Shown one piece after another: positions 27,466 through 37,211 of a stretch of 64,000 bases of DNA. Within the stretch, counting starts at the first letter, position 1. Every line of letters begins with the position of its first letter. Position numbers and translations under genes: made by a program. The stretch lies in assembly GCF_003202035.1 (NCBI RefSeq), contig NZ_QJKC01000009.1, positions 62,001-126,000 of the forward strand, read 5' to 3'. The notes below the pieces were generated by a model. That model saw only the letters and a program-made list of their open reading frames with translations, did not search any database and had not been told where the DNA came from. Origin of the DNA: Aquitalea magnusonii. Its GTDB lineage: Bacteria; Pseudomonadota; Gammaproteobacteria; Burkholderiales; Chromobacteriaceae.

Positions 27466-27534
27466 GTTTTCTCCTGTCATGAGCTAGTCCGGCGCGTCGC
27501 GGTGGGACGCGCCAGGGCGGATCGAAGCGTCCGC

Positions 27535-28425
27535 TCAGCCGGCCTTGCCGGCGGGTTCGGTTTTCTTGCGCGGTGCGCGTTTCTTGCGTGGTGCCGCTGC
27601 GGGCGGCGGATTTTCCGGCGGGGCGGCGGGTGTGACCGGGGCGGTCACGGTCGGTTCGGCCGCCTCGCCATCCTTGATGCGGATTTCACTGTGCAGCTTG
27701 GAGCCGTTGCGTTGTTCCTGCACGCTGAGGAAGTCCAGCTTCTTCACCATTTGCGACAGGCGCGAATGGCCGTAATTGCGCGGGTCGAAGGAGGGATCGT
27801 TCTTGGCAATGTAGGAGCCGACCGCCGACAGTTCGGCCCAGCCGCTTTCGCGCGCCACGGCATCGATGGCCGAGGTGAACATGGCCTGCAGCGGGTGGAC
27901 TTCCTTGGCCAGCACCGGTTTGCTCTTGCTCTGGCGGGTGGTGCGGGTGCGCGGCTTGTCGTTGCTGGCGACGGCTTCCGGTGCTTTTTCCGGGCGCAGG
28001 ATTTCGGTAAACACGAATTTGTCGCAGGCGGCGATAAAGGGGCGCGGCGTCTTGGATTTTTCACCGATGCCGATCACGGTCAGCCCGCCTTCGCGCAGGC
28101 GGGTGGCCAGCCGGGTGAAATCGCTGTCGGAGGACACCAGGCAGAAGCCATCGAAATTGCCGGTGTACAGCAGGTCCATGGCGTCGATGATCAGCGCCGA
28201 GTCGGTGGAGTTCTTGCCACTGGTGTAGGCAAACTGCTGGATGGGGTGGATGGCGTGCTTGTGCAATACCTCTTTCCAGCTCTTGAGCTGGGTGGTGGTC
28301 CAGTCGCCATAGGCGCGCTTGACGATGGCCGTGCCGTATTTGGCCACCTCGGCCAGCAGTTCGGCGGTGAGGCTGGCCTGGGCGTTGTCGGCATCGATCA
28401 GGACGGCGAGTTTGCGGTTTTCCAT
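27535..28425 (-). CDS. NYN-domain putative ribonuclease with LOTUS/OST-HTH domain
   Basis: 296 residues. NYN (PIN-like) domain from the N-terminus: LAVLIDADNAQA, then STDSALIIDAMDLL and CLVSSDSDFTRLATRLREGG supply the conserved acidic residues. A winged-helix LOTUS domain (about 170-240, LQAMFTSAIDAVARESGWAEL) follows, and a Pro/Lys-rich disordered tail ends it (RKKRAPRKK). Such proteins are predicted RNA-processing nucleases. The catalytic aspartates look intact. Confidence 0.9.
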   Translation of the reverse strand: MENRKLAVLIDADNAQASLTAELLAEVAKYGTAIVKRAYGDWTTTQLKSWKEVLHKHAIHPIQQFAYTSGKNSTDSALIIDAMDLLYTGNFDGFCLVSSDSDFTRLATRLREGGLTVIGIGEKSKTPRPFIAACDKFVFTEILRPEKAPEAVASNDKPRTRTTRQSKSKPVLAKEVHPLQAMFTSAIDAVARESGWAELSAVGSYIAKNDPSFDPRNYGHSRLSQMVKKLDFLSVQEQRNGSKLHSEIRIKDGEAAEPTVTAPVTPAAPPENPPPAAAPRKKRAPRKKTEPAGKAG

Positions 28426-28574
28426 GCAGTTGCTTCCGGTCGGGGAATGCGGCCATGCTAAGCCCGACAGCGGCCGGCGTCAAAAGACCGCGCCGGTTTT
28501 GATCGAATGCTTGGCTGGCTGGCACGCCGTTTGCTCTGTATTGCCTGGCATATCGCCCAACAGGAGGTTACGCC

Positions 28575-28814
28575 ATGCCCTTCTTTTCAAGCCCGCGCAA
28601 GCATACCCCGGCTGTGCAGAAGACCAGTGAAATCGTGATGTTCAACTATCGGCGCCCGGTGCGTGCCCGCCAGGTGGCGCTTGGCAGCAGTGGCCGGCTG
28701 TGGCTGGTGGAAACCCTGGATGCGGTACACGGCATCTGGGTGTGGCAGGACGAGTACAACGGTGTGGACCAGGCGCTGGATGAGGCGCGTCGTCTCAGCC
28801 TGATGCTGTCGTGA
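28575..28814 (+). CDS. Small protein of unknown function
   Basis: 79 residues with an excellent ribosome site (AGGAGG, 9 bases upstream of ATG 28575). The sequence includes VMFNYRRPVRARQVALGSSGRLWLVETLDAVHGIWVWQDEYNG; I do not recognise a family, but the wording is protein-like with periodic aromatic residues and it ends cleanly. It is divergent from the NYN gene and convergent to the ferredoxin oxidoreductase. Confidence 0.6.
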   Translation: MPFFSSPRKHTPAVQKTSEIVMFNYRRPVRARQVALGSSGRLWLVETLDAVHGIWVWQDEYNGVDQALDEARRLSLMLS

Positions 28815-28864
28815 CAGGCTGCGCCTTGAAACGGTGCGTGTTTTCCCCGAAATCGGGATTTTTT

Positions 28865-28903
28865 GATCAAAAAAAGGGCGCGGATGAGCTCATCCGCGCC
28901 TGA
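28865..28903 (-). terminator. Terminator of the indolepyruvate oxidoreductase gene
   Basis: Perfect palindrome GGCGCGGATGAGCTCATCCG...CC, on the minus strand followed by seven Ts (read from the A run at 28868-28875). Confidence 0.85.
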
Positions 28904-28941
28904 ACCACCCTCTCTTTACTGCTACAACACTCACAAAACCA

Positions 28942-31900
28942 TCAGGCTACCTTGCGTTTGCCGGCCGCTTGGCGGAAACGCTGCAGCAAGCTCTGCTGCC
29001 GTTCGCCAGCCTGCTTCCAGGCAGCTTCCTTGACATGGCCAAAGCCACGCACGCCTTCGAATAGCTTGATCAGCTCTACCGCCGTGGCCAGGTTGTCGGC
29101 ATTCAGCCCGTCCAGCACGCTGTGGACCTGTTGTTCGAATTCGCCAATCAGCTGGCGTTCCAGCTTGCGGTCGGCCTGCCAGCCAAACGGGTCGAGTACG
29201 CTGCCACGCAGGAAGCGCAGTTTGGCCAGCAGCTTCATGCCGTGGAGCAGCCAGGGGCCGAAAGCCACTTTTTTCGGCTGATGGCCGGTGATCCAGCCGG
29301 CACCGATATGGAAGCGTAGCCGGTAGTCGCCGTCGAACTGGCTGGCCAGCTCGCGCAGGAAGTCGCCATCGGTATACAGGCGGGCCACTTCGTACTCGTC
29401 CTTGTAGGCCAGTACATGGAAGTAGCCACGGGCCACCGCCAGTGCCAGCGCGCTGCTGGCCGGGTTCACTGCCTGCTCGGCACGGACCACCTGTTCCACC
29501 AGCGCCTTGTAGCGTTCGGCCAGCGCCTGGTTCTGGTAGGCCACCAGCTCCTTGGCACGGTGGTGCATGACCCCGTCCACGGTTTCACGTGGAACAAACT
29601 GCACCACGGAAGAGGGATTGACCAGCGCTTCCACCCGCGCCGGGTCGTGCGCGGCATGACGGCCCCAGATAAAGGCCTGCTGGTTGAACTTGACCGCGGC
29701 ACCGTTCAGGCGAATGGCTTCCATCAGCGCCTCTTCGCTCACCGGCACCAAACCCCGCTGCCAGGCATAGCCCAGCATGAACATATTGCTGGCAATGGCA
29801 TCGCCCATCAGCGCGGTGGCCAGGCGGGTGGCGTTGACTTCCCAGAAACGGCCGGCGCCGACCGATTCGATCACTGCGTCCTTCATGGCGCGGCTGGGGA
29901 AGCGCACGTCCGGGTTTTTCAGGAAGGCGCTGGTGGGCGATTCGTAGCTGTTGACGATGGCGTGGCTGAAGCCTTCGCGCATCTTGGCCAGTGCTTCTTC
30001 GGCAGCGGTCACCACCAGGTCGCAGCCCAGCACCAGGTTGGCATCACCAGCGGCAATGCGTACCGCGTGCAGCTGCTGCTGGCTGTCGGCTATGCGCACG
30101 TGCGACCACACCGAGCCACCCTTTTGCGCCAGGCCCGCCATGTCCAGCACGGTGACGCCCTTGTGGTCGAGATAGGCGGCCATGCCCAGTACCTGGCCGA
30201 TGGTGACGACGCCGGTGCCGCCCACGCCGGTAATCATGATGCTGAACGGTTCATGCAGAACTGGAATCTGCGGTGCGGGCAGGGCGGGCATGGCTTCCAG
30301 CGTGGCGGCGGCCGGGCTTTGCTTTTTCAGCTTGCCACCCTCGACGGTGACAAAGCTGGGGCAGAAGCCTTCCACGCAGGAGTAGTCCTTGTTGCAGCTG
30401 GACTGGTCGATCTTGCGCTTGCGCCCCAGTGCTGTTTCCACCGGCAGTACCGACAGGCAGCCGGATTTCTTGCCGCAGTCGCCACAGCCTTCGCACACTT
30501 TTTCATTGATGAAGGCGCGCTTGGCCGGGTCGGGATATTCATTACGTTTGCGGCGGCGGCGTTTTTCGGCGGCGCAGGTCTGGTCGTGAATCAGGATGGT
30601 GGTGCCGGCGGTGTCTCGCAGCTCTTTTTGCAGGCGATCCAGTTCGCGGCGGTGAAATACGTCCACGCCGGCGGCCAGCCCCTGCACGCCCTGGTATTTT
30701 TCCGGCTCGTCACTGGTGATGACGATGCGCTTGACACCTTCGGCCGCCAGCTGGCGGGTCATCATCGGTACATCCAGATAACCGTCCACATGCTGGCCGC
30801 CGGTCATGGCCACCGCATCGTTGTACAGAATCTTGTAAGTGATGTTGACCTTGGCGGCCACCGCGGCGCGGATGGCCAGCAGGCCGGAGTGGAAGTAGGT
30901 GCCGTCGCCCAGGTTGGTGAAGATGTGCTTGGTGTTGGTGAACGGTGCCTGACCGACCCAGGTGATGCCCTCGCCACCCATCTGGGTAAAGGTCTTGGTG
31001 CTGTCGCCTTCGATCCAGTGTGCCATGTAGTGGCAGCCGATACCGGCTACGGCGCGGCTGCCTTCCGGCACGCGGGTGCTGGTATTGTGCGGACAGCCGG
31101 AGCAGTAGTGCGGCACGCGGGCAATGGCCTCGCGCGGCTGGACCAGCTGGGCTTCTTTTTCGTCGTAGAACTTCAGCCGGTCGTGAATCACCGGGCTGTC
31201 AAAAATCAGTGCCAGGCGGCTGGCGATGGCACGGGCAATCATCGCCGGGGTCAGCTCGCCGGCCGCCGGCAGCAGCCAGTCGCCGTGCGGCAGCGCCCAT
31301 TCGCCTTTTTCGGCAAACTTGCCCACCACGCGCGGGCGTACGTCGTCGCGCCAGTTATAGAGTTGTTCCTTGAGCTGGTATTCGATGATCTGGCGTTTTT
31401 CTTCCACCACCAGGATTTCATCCAGCCCTTCGGCAAACTGGCGCACGCCTTCCGGTTCCAGCGGCCACACCATGCCCACCTTGAAGATGCGCAGGCCGAT
31501 GTCGGCGGCCAGCGCCTCGTCGATGCCCAGGTCGTCCAGCGCCTGCATCACGTCCAGATAGCTCTTGCCACAGGTGATGATGCCCAGCCGCGGTTTGGGC
31601 GAATCCAGGGTGATGTGATTGAGCTTGTTGGCGCGGGCATAGGCCAGCGCGGCATACAGGCGGTGGTGCAGCACGCGCTTTTCCTGCACCAGCGGCGGGT
31701 CGGGCCAGCGGATGGACAGGCCGCCTTCCGGAATGGGGAAGTCCTGCGGAATGACAAAGTTGAAGCGTTGCGGCGAGATGTCCACTACCGCCGAGCTTTC
31801 GATGGTGTCGGAAATGGCCTTGATCGAGACCCAGCAGCCGGAGTAGCGGCTCATGGCCCAGCCATGCAGGCCGAAGTCGATGACCTCCTGCACGCCGGAC

Positions 31901-32418
31901 GGGGATAGCACCGGAATCATGCTGGCGGCGAGGATGTGGTCGGACTGGTGCGGAAAGGTGGAGGATTTGGCCGCGTGGTCGTCACCGGCCACCAGCAGCA
32001 CACCGCCCTTGGCACTGGTGCCGGCCACATTGCCGTGCTTGATCACATCGCCGGAGCGGTCCACGCCGGGGCCCTTGCCATACCACATGGCGTAGACGCC
32101 ATCGTATTTGGCCCCCTCGAACATATTGACCTGCTGCGTGCCCCACACGGCGGTGGCGGCCAGGTCTTCGTTCAGGCCGGGCTGAAACACCACATTGTGC
32201 GCCTTGAGATAGGGCTCGGCCTTCTGCATGGTCTGATCGACATTGCCCAGCGGCGAACCGCGATAGCCGGTGACATAGCCGGCGGTGTTCAGCCCGGCGG
32301 CACGGTCCAGCTCCTGTTGCAGCATGGGCAGGCGAACCAGCGCCTGGATGCCGGTCATCAGCACCTGGCCGGTGGCGGCGGTGTATTTTTCTTCCAGATC
32401 AACATGACGGATGGACAT
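28942..32418 (-). CDS. Fused indolepyruvate ferredoxin oxidoreductase
   Basis: 1158 residues. Order: pyrimidine-binding domain (GYVTGYRGSPLGNVDQTM), thiamine-pyrophosphate domain (GDGTYFHSGLLAI, and the CSGCPHNTS cluster motif), a Cys-rich section CEGCGDCGKKSGC, and the gamma-type domain (GVGGTGVVTIGQVLG). This is the large one-chain form known in proteobacteria, which oxidatively decarboxylates aryl- or branched 2-oxo acids to acyl-CoA. No ferredoxin gene is adjacent. Upstream is an ACGT-rich operator resembling LiuR boxes, so control by branched-chain catabolism is plausible. A parS-like variant lies in the coding sequence at 29582-29595. Confidence 0.94.
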   Translation of the reverse strand: MSIRHVDLEEKYTAATGQVLMTGIQALVRLPMLQQELDRAAGLNTAGYVTGYRGSPLGNVDQTMQKAEPYLKAHNVVFQPGLNEDLAATAVWGTQQVNMFEGAKYDGVYAMWYGKGPGVDRSGDVIKHGNVAGTSAKGGVLLVAGDDHAAKSSTFPHQSDHILAASMIPVLSPSGVQEVIDFGLHGWAMSRYSGCWVSIKAISDTIESSAVVDISPQRFNFVIPQDFPIPEGGLSIRWPDPPLVQEKRVLHHRLYAALAYARANKLNHITLDSPKPRLGIITCGKSYLDVMQALDDLGIDEALAADIGLRIFKVGMVWPLEPEGVRQFAEGLDEILVVEEKRQIIEYQLKEQLYNWRDDVRPRVVGKFAEKGEWALPHGDWLLPAAGELTPAMIARAIASRLALIFDSPVIHDRLKFYDEKEAQLVQPREAIARVPHYCSGCPHNTSTRVPEGSRAVAGIGCHYMAHWIEGDSTKTFTQMGGEGITWVGQAPFTNTKHIFTNLGDGTYFHSGLLAIRAAVAAKVNITYKILYNDAVAMTGGQHVDGYLDVPMMTRQLAAEGVKRIVITSDEPEKYQGVQGLAAGVDVFHRRELDRLQKELRDTAGTTILIHDQTCAAEKRRRRKRNEYPDPAKRAFINEKVCEGCGDCGKKSGCLSVLPVETALGRKRKIDQSSCNKDYSCVEGFCPSFVTVEGGKLKKQSPAAATLEAMPALPAPQIPVLHEPFSIMITGVGGTGVVTIGQVLGMAAYLDHKGVTVLDMAGLAQKGGSVWSHVRIADSQQQLHAVRIAAGDANLVLGCDLVVTAAEEALAKMREGFSHAIVNSYESPTSAFLKNPDVRFPSRAMKDAVIESVGAGRFWEVNATRLATALMGDAIASNMFMLGYAWQRGLVPVSEEALMEAIRLNGAAVKFNQQAFIWGRHAAHDPARVEALVNPSSVVQFVPRETVDGVMHHRAKELVAYQNQALAERYKALVEQVVRAEQAVNPASSALALAVARGYFHVLAYKDEYEVARLYTDGDFLRELASQFDGDYRLRFHIGAGWITGHQPKKVAFGPWLLHGMKLLAKLRFLRGSVLDPFGWQADRKLERQLIGEFEQQVHSVLDGLNADNLATAVELIKLFEGVRGFGHVKEAAWKQAGERQQSLLQRFRQAAGKRKVA
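29582..29595. promoter_or_regulatory. parS-like palindrome, site 4 (one mismatch)
   Basis: GTTTCACGTGGAAC; one arm is GTTTC and the other GGAAC, a variant seen among ParB sites. It lies inside the oxidoreductase gene. Confidence 0.5.
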
Positions 32419-32618
32419 GGTTTCTCCTCCTGCCGTGCGGGGCCGGACCGGTAAGGTGGCCGGCGCGGCCTGCGGCTTGTTCTCGCTTGTGGCGGCGGCG
32501 GGTTTTCTCCTGGGGAAAACGCACGCCTTTCTTTATGTTGTAGGCCGTAATCCTGCTGGCCGGGTGGCATTCTCCATGCCTGGGCGCAGCCGATGGCAGC
32601 TATGTGGCGGACTCTAAC

Positions 32619-32640
32619 TTACGTTTACGTCAACGTCAAA
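32619..32640 (-). promoter_or_regulatory. ACGT-rich operator, LiuR-like
   Basis: TTACGTTTACGTCAACGTCA contains three ACGT cores spaced 6-8 bases, resembling the MerR-type LiuR operators of branched-chain amino acid catabolism genes in proteobacteria. It lies about 200 bases upstream of the oxidoreductase start. The remainder of 32419-32804 shows no gene. Confidence 0.4.
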
Positions 32641-32804
32641 GGTCTTGACGCACAGTGCCGCACAGTGCGGCGATTGTGCCAGTGCAGCATGGGTGTGCCG
32701 ATATTGTTTTCGTGGCAGAACAGCATGTTATCGGGCTGATGGTTTCTTCAGGCCGGCCAAGCCGTTAAGCTGTCGCGTTAAACCCCTTCTGCATCGAGTC
32801 TGTC

Positions 32805-33722
32805 ATGTCTTCCGCCCAGTCCCGGCAGGACGCCACCCGCGGCGTGCTGTTTACCTTTGTCGCCTTTGTCATCTGGGGCCTGTTTCCGCTGTACTGGAAG
32901 CCTTTGCACCATATCCCGGCCTTGCAGATTCTCTGTCACCGCATTGTCTGGTCAGCCCTGTTCGTGGCCGGCATCCTCACCGTGCGCCACAACTGGGCCT
33001 GGCTGGGCGAGGCGGTGCGTCAGCCGCAAAAGCTGGCCATTTTCGGCCTGTCCTCGCTGATGCTGTCGCTCAACTGGCTGATCTATATCTGGGCGGTGAA
33101 TGCCGGCCATGTGGTGGAGGCCAGCCTTGGCTACTTCATCAACCCGCTGTTCAATGTACTGCTGGGACGGCTGTTTCTGGCGGAAAAACTCACGCCCATC
33201 CAGCGCAGCGCCGTGCTGCTGGCAGCGGCCGGTGTGGCCTGGATTACCTGGACTAGCGGCACCGTGCCGCTGATTGCCCTGTCGCTGGCCGCCACCTTCG
33301 GCCTGTATGGCTTGCTGCGCAAGAAAGCGCCGCTGGCCTCGCTGGAGGGGCTGGCGCTGGAAACCTTCCTGATGGCACCGCTGGCGCTGGCGGCCTTGTT
33401 GTGGTTCCAGTGGCAGGGGCAGGGTGCTTTCCTGCACGAGGCGGTCGGCAGCGATGTGCTGCTGGTGGGGGCCGGGGTGGTTACGGCGGTGCCGCTGCTG
33501 TTGTTTGCCGCCGGCGCGCGCCGGCTGAAGCTGGCCACCGTGGGCCTGATCCAGTACATCGGCCCCACCATTCAGCTGGCGCTGGGGGTGTGGCTGTTCG
33601 GTGAGCCATTCGACAGCGCCAAATTGCTGGGCTTCTGCCTGATCTGGCTGGCCTTGCTGCTGTATTCGGCCGCCGGCCTGCTGTCCATGCGCCAGCAAAA
33701 GCGCAGCGCTGCCACCGCCTGA
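32805..33722 (+). CDS. rarD: EamA-family transporter RarD
   Basis: 305 residues, ten hydrophobic segments in two EamA repeats. RarD signatures: FVIWGLFPLYWKPL at the start, HRIVWSALF, NWLIYIWAVNAGHVVEASLGYFINPL, and later RLKLATVGLIQYIGPTIQ. In E. coli rarD was named from chloramphenicol sensitivity; the actual substrate is not established. A terminator follows. Confidence 0.93.
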   Translation: MSSAQSRQDATRGVLFTFVAFVIWGLFPLYWKPLHHIPALQILCHRIVWSALFVAGILTVRHNWAWLGEAVRQPQKLAIFGLSSLMLSLNWLIYIWAVNAGHVVEASLGYFINPLFNVLLGRLFLAEKLTPIQRSAVLLAAAGVAWITWTSGTVPLIALSLAATFGLYGLLRKKAPLASLEGLALETFLMAPLALAALLWFQWQGQGAFLHEAVGSDVLLVGAGVVTAVPLLLFAAGARRLKLATVGLIQYIGPTIQLALGVWLFGEPFDSAKLLGFCLIWLALLLYSAAGLLSMRQQKRSAATA

Positions 33723-33748
33723 ACGCCATGGCAGCCTGCTGTTCGCGC

Positions 33749-33773
33749 AAGCCCGGCCATGCCGGGCTTTTTG
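33749..33773 (+). terminator. rarD terminator
   Basis: Stem AAGCCCGGC / GCCGGGCTT, loop CAT, trailing Ts. Confidence 0.88.
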
Positions 33774-33891
33774 CTGATGGCGGTACGCAGGACATTGTCG
33801 TTGACCCCGCCACGGTTCGGGCAGAAACTGCCAGTTTGCCGGCGATGGCGCTCATGAAGTGCCAGTGACAGGCCGTAGCCAAAGGAGAAAC

Positions 33892-35760
33892 ATGCAACAT
33901 CCCCGCGATTTTTTCCGCCAGCTGAATCAGCAATACCTAGCCGTGCACCGCGCCAAAGAGGCGCTGTTCTGGTCTACCTACATGGGGACGTCCGACGACC
34001 ATGCCGGTTTTGGCCGTGCCGAAACCGCCTACAAGGATTTCATTTCCAGTCCCGAACGGCTGCAGCAGACCCGCGCCATGCTGGAGGCCGCCCGCGCCTT
34101 GCCTGCCGATGCGGAGCAGGCCGGCTTGCTGCATGGCCTGCAAGGCTGGCTGGCCCTGTTTGAAAGCAACATCATCGACAATGATGTGGCGCGCCAGCAT
34201 ATGGCCCGGCTGATCGAAATGGAGGCCGCGCTGTTTGCCCGCCGGCAGTCGTACCGCCTGCGTCACCGCAACGAGCACGGCCAGTGGGAAGACGCCACGC
34301 TCGGCACGCTGCTGACCAATATGGCCACCAATCCGGACGAGGCCTGCCGCAAAAGTTCACATGAAGCCTTGCTGCAGCTGGAGCAATGGGTGCTGGACAA
34401 TGGCTTGCTGGATATCGTGCGTCAACGCAACGCCTTTGCCCGCGCCCTGGGTTACCGCGACTATTTCGACTACAAGGTGCAGAAAAACGAGCGGATGACG
34501 CCGGAAGCGCTGTTCGCCATTCTGGACGACTTCGAGCAGCGTACCCGTCAGGTCAACGAAAATGCACTCAAGCAGCTGGCCAGCAACAAGGGCGCCAGTG
34601 CGCTGGAGGCCTGGAATCTGCGTCACCACATGAGTGGCGATGTCACCCGCCAGATGGACCCTTACCTGCCGTTTGCCAAAGCGGTGGAGCGCTGGCTGGA
34701 AAGCTTCCGCCGGCTGGGCATACAGTATCGCGGTGCGCTGCTGCAACTGGACCTGATCGAGCGCAAGGGCAAATACCAGAACGGTTTTTGCCATGGTCCG
34801 CAACCCAGCTATGTCGATGAGCAGGGCCGCTGGGTGCCGGCGCACATCAACTTTACCTCCAATGCCGCGCCCGACCAGGTGGGCAGCGGCGACCGCGCCA
34901 TCAATACCCTGTTCCACGAGGGGGGTCATGCGGCGCATTTTGCCAATGTGACGCAGAATGCACCGTGCTTCTCGCAAGAGTTCGCACCGACCTCCATGGC
35001 TTATGCCGAAACCCAGTCCATGTTCTGCGACAGCCTGCTGGGCGATGCCGACTGGCTGGCGCGCCATGCGCGCAACCGCCAGGGCGAGGCCATGCCCGAG
35101 GCGCTGATCCGCGCCGGCATCGAAGCCAGCCAGCCTTATCGCGCCTTCATGGAGCGCATGATCCTGCTGGTGGGCTACTTCGAGGCCGCGCTCTACCAGC
35201 TGCCGGATGATCAGCTGAGCGCCGGGCAGGTATTGCAACTGGCCCGCAGCAGCGAACAGCGCATCCTGGGCATCGCCTGCAGCCCGCGCCCGTTGCTGGC
35301 CATACCCCATCTGTTGAACCAGGAATCGGCGGCGTCCTATCATGGTTATCTGCTGGCCAATATGGCGGTGTATCAGACCCGCGCCCATTTCCTGCGCCAG
35401 TATGGCTATCTGACCGACAACCCGGCCATCGGCCCGGCACTGGCCGAGCATTACTGGGGGCCGGGCAACAGCATCAGCCACGATGCCACCTTGCAGAGCC
35501 TGACCGGCGAGCCGTTCAATGCCCGTTATCTGGCCGACGAATGCAATCGCAGCGTGGAGCAGGCCTGGGCCGATGCCCGGCAGCAGATGGCCGCCGCCGC
35601 CAGCCGCCCTTATCCCGAGCCGGCGGCGACCGGTCTGGATGCCCGTATCCGCCTGGTGCATGGCGATGCGCTGATTGCCGACAACAGCCAGGGCGATGCC
35701 GCCATGTGCCGGCAGTTTGAACAATGGGTGGCCACGCACTATCCGGCCAGCATCACTTGA
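33892..35760 (+). CDS. Peptidase M3-family oligopeptidase
   Basis: 622 residues, ATG 33892 with AAAGGAG upstream. The zinc motif is HEGGH (His342, Glu343, His346) in TLFHEGGHAAHF, followed by SMAYAETQSMFCD with the third-ligand glutamate. N-terminal helical bundle FFRQLNQQYLAVHRAKEALFW. The family (thimet oligopeptidase/PepF-like) cleaves short peptides in the cytoplasm; no signal peptide. Exact subfamily not clear, since it resembles neither PrlC nor PepF closely. Confidence 0.88.
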   Translation: MQHPRDFFRQLNQQYLAVHRAKEALFWSTYMGTSDDHAGFGRAETAYKDFISSPERLQQTRAMLEAARALPADAEQAGLLHGLQGWLALFESNIIDNDVARQHMARLIEMEAALFARRQSYRLRHRNEHGQWEDATLGTLLTNMATNPDEACRKSSHEALLQLEQWVLDNGLLDIVRQRNAFARALGYRDYFDYKVQKNERMTPEALFAILDDFEQRTRQVNENALKQLASNKGASALEAWNLRHHMSGDVTRQMDPYLPFAKAVERWLESFRRLGIQYRGALLQLDLIERKGKYQNGFCHGPQPSYVDEQGRWVPAHINFTSNAAPDQVGSGDRAINTLFHEGGHAAHFANVTQNAPCFSQEFAPTSMAYAETQSMFCDSLLGDADWLARHARNRQGEAMPEALIRAGIEASQPYRAFMERMILLVGYFEAALYQLPDDQLSAGQVLQLARSSEQRILGIACSPRPLLAIPHLLNQESAASYHGYLLANMAVYQTRAHFLRQYGYLTDNPAIGPALAEHYWGPGNSISHDATLQSLTGEPFNARYLADECNRSVEQAWADARQQMAAAASRPYPEPAATGLDARIRLVHGDALIADNSQGDAAMCRQFEQWVATHYPASIT

Positions 35761-35801
35761 TATCCTGATACTGTTTGCCCCTGCCACCATGAGGCCCCGC
35801 C

Positions 35802-36275
35802 ATGTCTGACACGCTTGCACTGGAATTCGACTGTGACCTTGCCCGGCTGGAGCGGGACATGATCCATCACTATCTGAGCCAGCAGTCCTACTGGGCGGCC
35901 GGCTTGCCGCGGGATGTGTTTGAGCGCTCGCTGGCCGGCTCCTTGTGTTTTGGCGTGTATGTCGCTGGCAAACAGGTGGGATTTGCCCGCATGATTACGG
36001 ATCAGGCCACCTTTGCCTATCTGGCCGATGTGTTCGTGCTGCCGGACTGGCGCGGGCGTGGTATCAGCAAGGCATTGCTGGCACATATCATCGCTTATCC
36101 TGCCTTGCAGAATCTGCGACGCATGCTGCTGGCCACGGCCGATGCGCACGGCCTGTATGCGCAATTCGGCTTCACCGCATTGTCACGGCCCGAATACATG
36201 ATGGAGCGGCTGGAGCAGCAGGTATATCAGCGACTGGCAGCCGCGGTGGCCACACCGGGCGGTACACAAGGATAA
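35802..36275 (+). CDS. GNAT acetyltransferase
   Basis: 157 residues. Acetyl-CoA segment LADVFVLPDWRGRGISKALL (RGRGIS loop), preceded by GFARMITDQATFAYL. This is the small subfamily of GNATs seen in many proteobacteria as stand-alone genes (pattern QSYWAAGLPRDVFERSL). Substrate unknown. The methyltransferase gene starts six bases later, so the two are probably cotranscribed. Confidence 0.88.
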   Translation: MSDTLALEFDCDLARLERDMIHHYLSQQSYWAAGLPRDVFERSLAGSLCFGVYVAGKQVGFARMITDQATFAYLADVFVLPDWRGRGISKALLAHIIAYPALQNLRRMLLATADAHGLYAQFGFTALSRPEYMMERLEQQVYQRLAAAVATPGGTQG

Positions 36276-36281
36276 GAGCTT

Positions 36282-37211
36282 ATGGAGCTGGCCAAACAAT
36301 GGCTGCAAGGCAAGGGTGTCGAGTTGGGGCGGGGCGCGCATAATCCGCTGGCTCCGGCCGATTGCATCAATGTCGCCCCATGCAATGGGGTGGACTATAT
36401 CGATGAGCGTGATCTGCTCGACTATCAGCGCAGCGCAGCAGAGCAGGAAAAATACGGCCATGCGGTCGCTCAGGTCGATATTGTGGCCGAAGCTACCGAC
36501 CTGCCATTACCCGATGGTGAACTCGATTATGTCGCCAGCTCGCATGTGCTGGAGCATGTGCCGGACATCTTCCGCGCCTGGCTGGAGTGGGGACGGGTGC
36601 TGCGCCCCGGTGGCATCAACTTCATGATCGTGCCCAAGCGCGATGCCATTGCGGAAGACAGCGTGCGGCCGATCAGCGGGCTGGAAGCGCATGTCGAGAC
36701 CTTCCTGCAAGGTGTGAATCCAGACTCACTGCCTCCGTCACTACCATGGCGTGGCCACTACCATGTATTCACCCTGCAAGGCCTGTTTGCTGCGCTCAAC
36801 TGGTTTAACCAGCAGGGCCTGGGCTGCTGCTGGCTGCTGGAGGCGCAAGAGGAAAGCGACAGCAAGATCGGCAACGGCCATACCCTGGTGCTGAGCAAAC
36901 AGCACACCCTGCCGCCGCTGGAAGACTGTATCAGCCAGCTGGGTGCAGCCTTCCAGAACGAACGCTATGCCGAGGCAGCCTTGCTGGCACGCCAGGCCCT
37001 GTCGCTCAATTTCCGCATTCACGAAGCCTGGTTCATCCTGGCCATGTCGCAAGTGCAATTGGGAGACCGCCGTGCGGCGGGACAGTCGCTGACCCAGGCG
37101 CTGGTGTTGCAGCCCAAGCACGCCGAGTACCGCAATGTGTACCAGCAATTGCAGGGCCAGCCCTTCAGCTATCCGTTGAGCCTGGTCGACTACCTGGCGC
37201 GCCTGCTATGA
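36282..37211 (+). CDS. Class I SAM methyltransferase with C-terminal TPR-like repeats
   Basis: 309 residues. A Methyltransferase_11 domain in the first about 210 residues (GVELGRGAHNPL near the start, VDIVAEATDLPLPDGELDYVASSHVLEHV, WGRVLRPGGINFMIVPKRD). The region about 215-300 has repeats resembling TPR helices (NERYAEAALLARQALSLN, LGDRRAAGQSLTQALVLQP). The substrate is unknown; architecture suggests protein or glycan modification. The stop overlaps the AlaX start (ATGA). Confidence 0.82.
   Translation: MELAKQWLQGKGVELGRGAHNPLAPADCINVAPCNGVDYIDERDLLDYQRSAAEQEKYGHAVAQVDIVAEATDLPLPDGELDYVASSHVLEHVPDIFRAWLEWGRVLRPGGINFMIVPKRDAIAEDSVRPISGLEAHVETFLQGVNPDSLPPSLPWRGHYHVFTLQGLFAALNWFNQQGLGCCWLLEAQEESDSKIGNGHTLVLSKQHTLPPLEDCISQLGAAFQNERYAEAALLARQALSLNFRIHEAWFILAMSQVQLGDRRAAGQSLTQALVLQPKHAEYRNVYQQLQGQPFSYPLSLVDYLARLL

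Noticed and set aside
26647-28461. 604-codon plus-strand frame across the GNAT and NYN genes
   Set aside because: Opposes two recognisable genes and begins inside a terminator region.
29416-31908. 830-codon open frame antisense to the indolepyruvate oxidoreductase
   Set aside because: Shadow frame opposite a well-conserved enzyme; His/Gln/Gly-rich composition typical of antisense GC-rich DNA.
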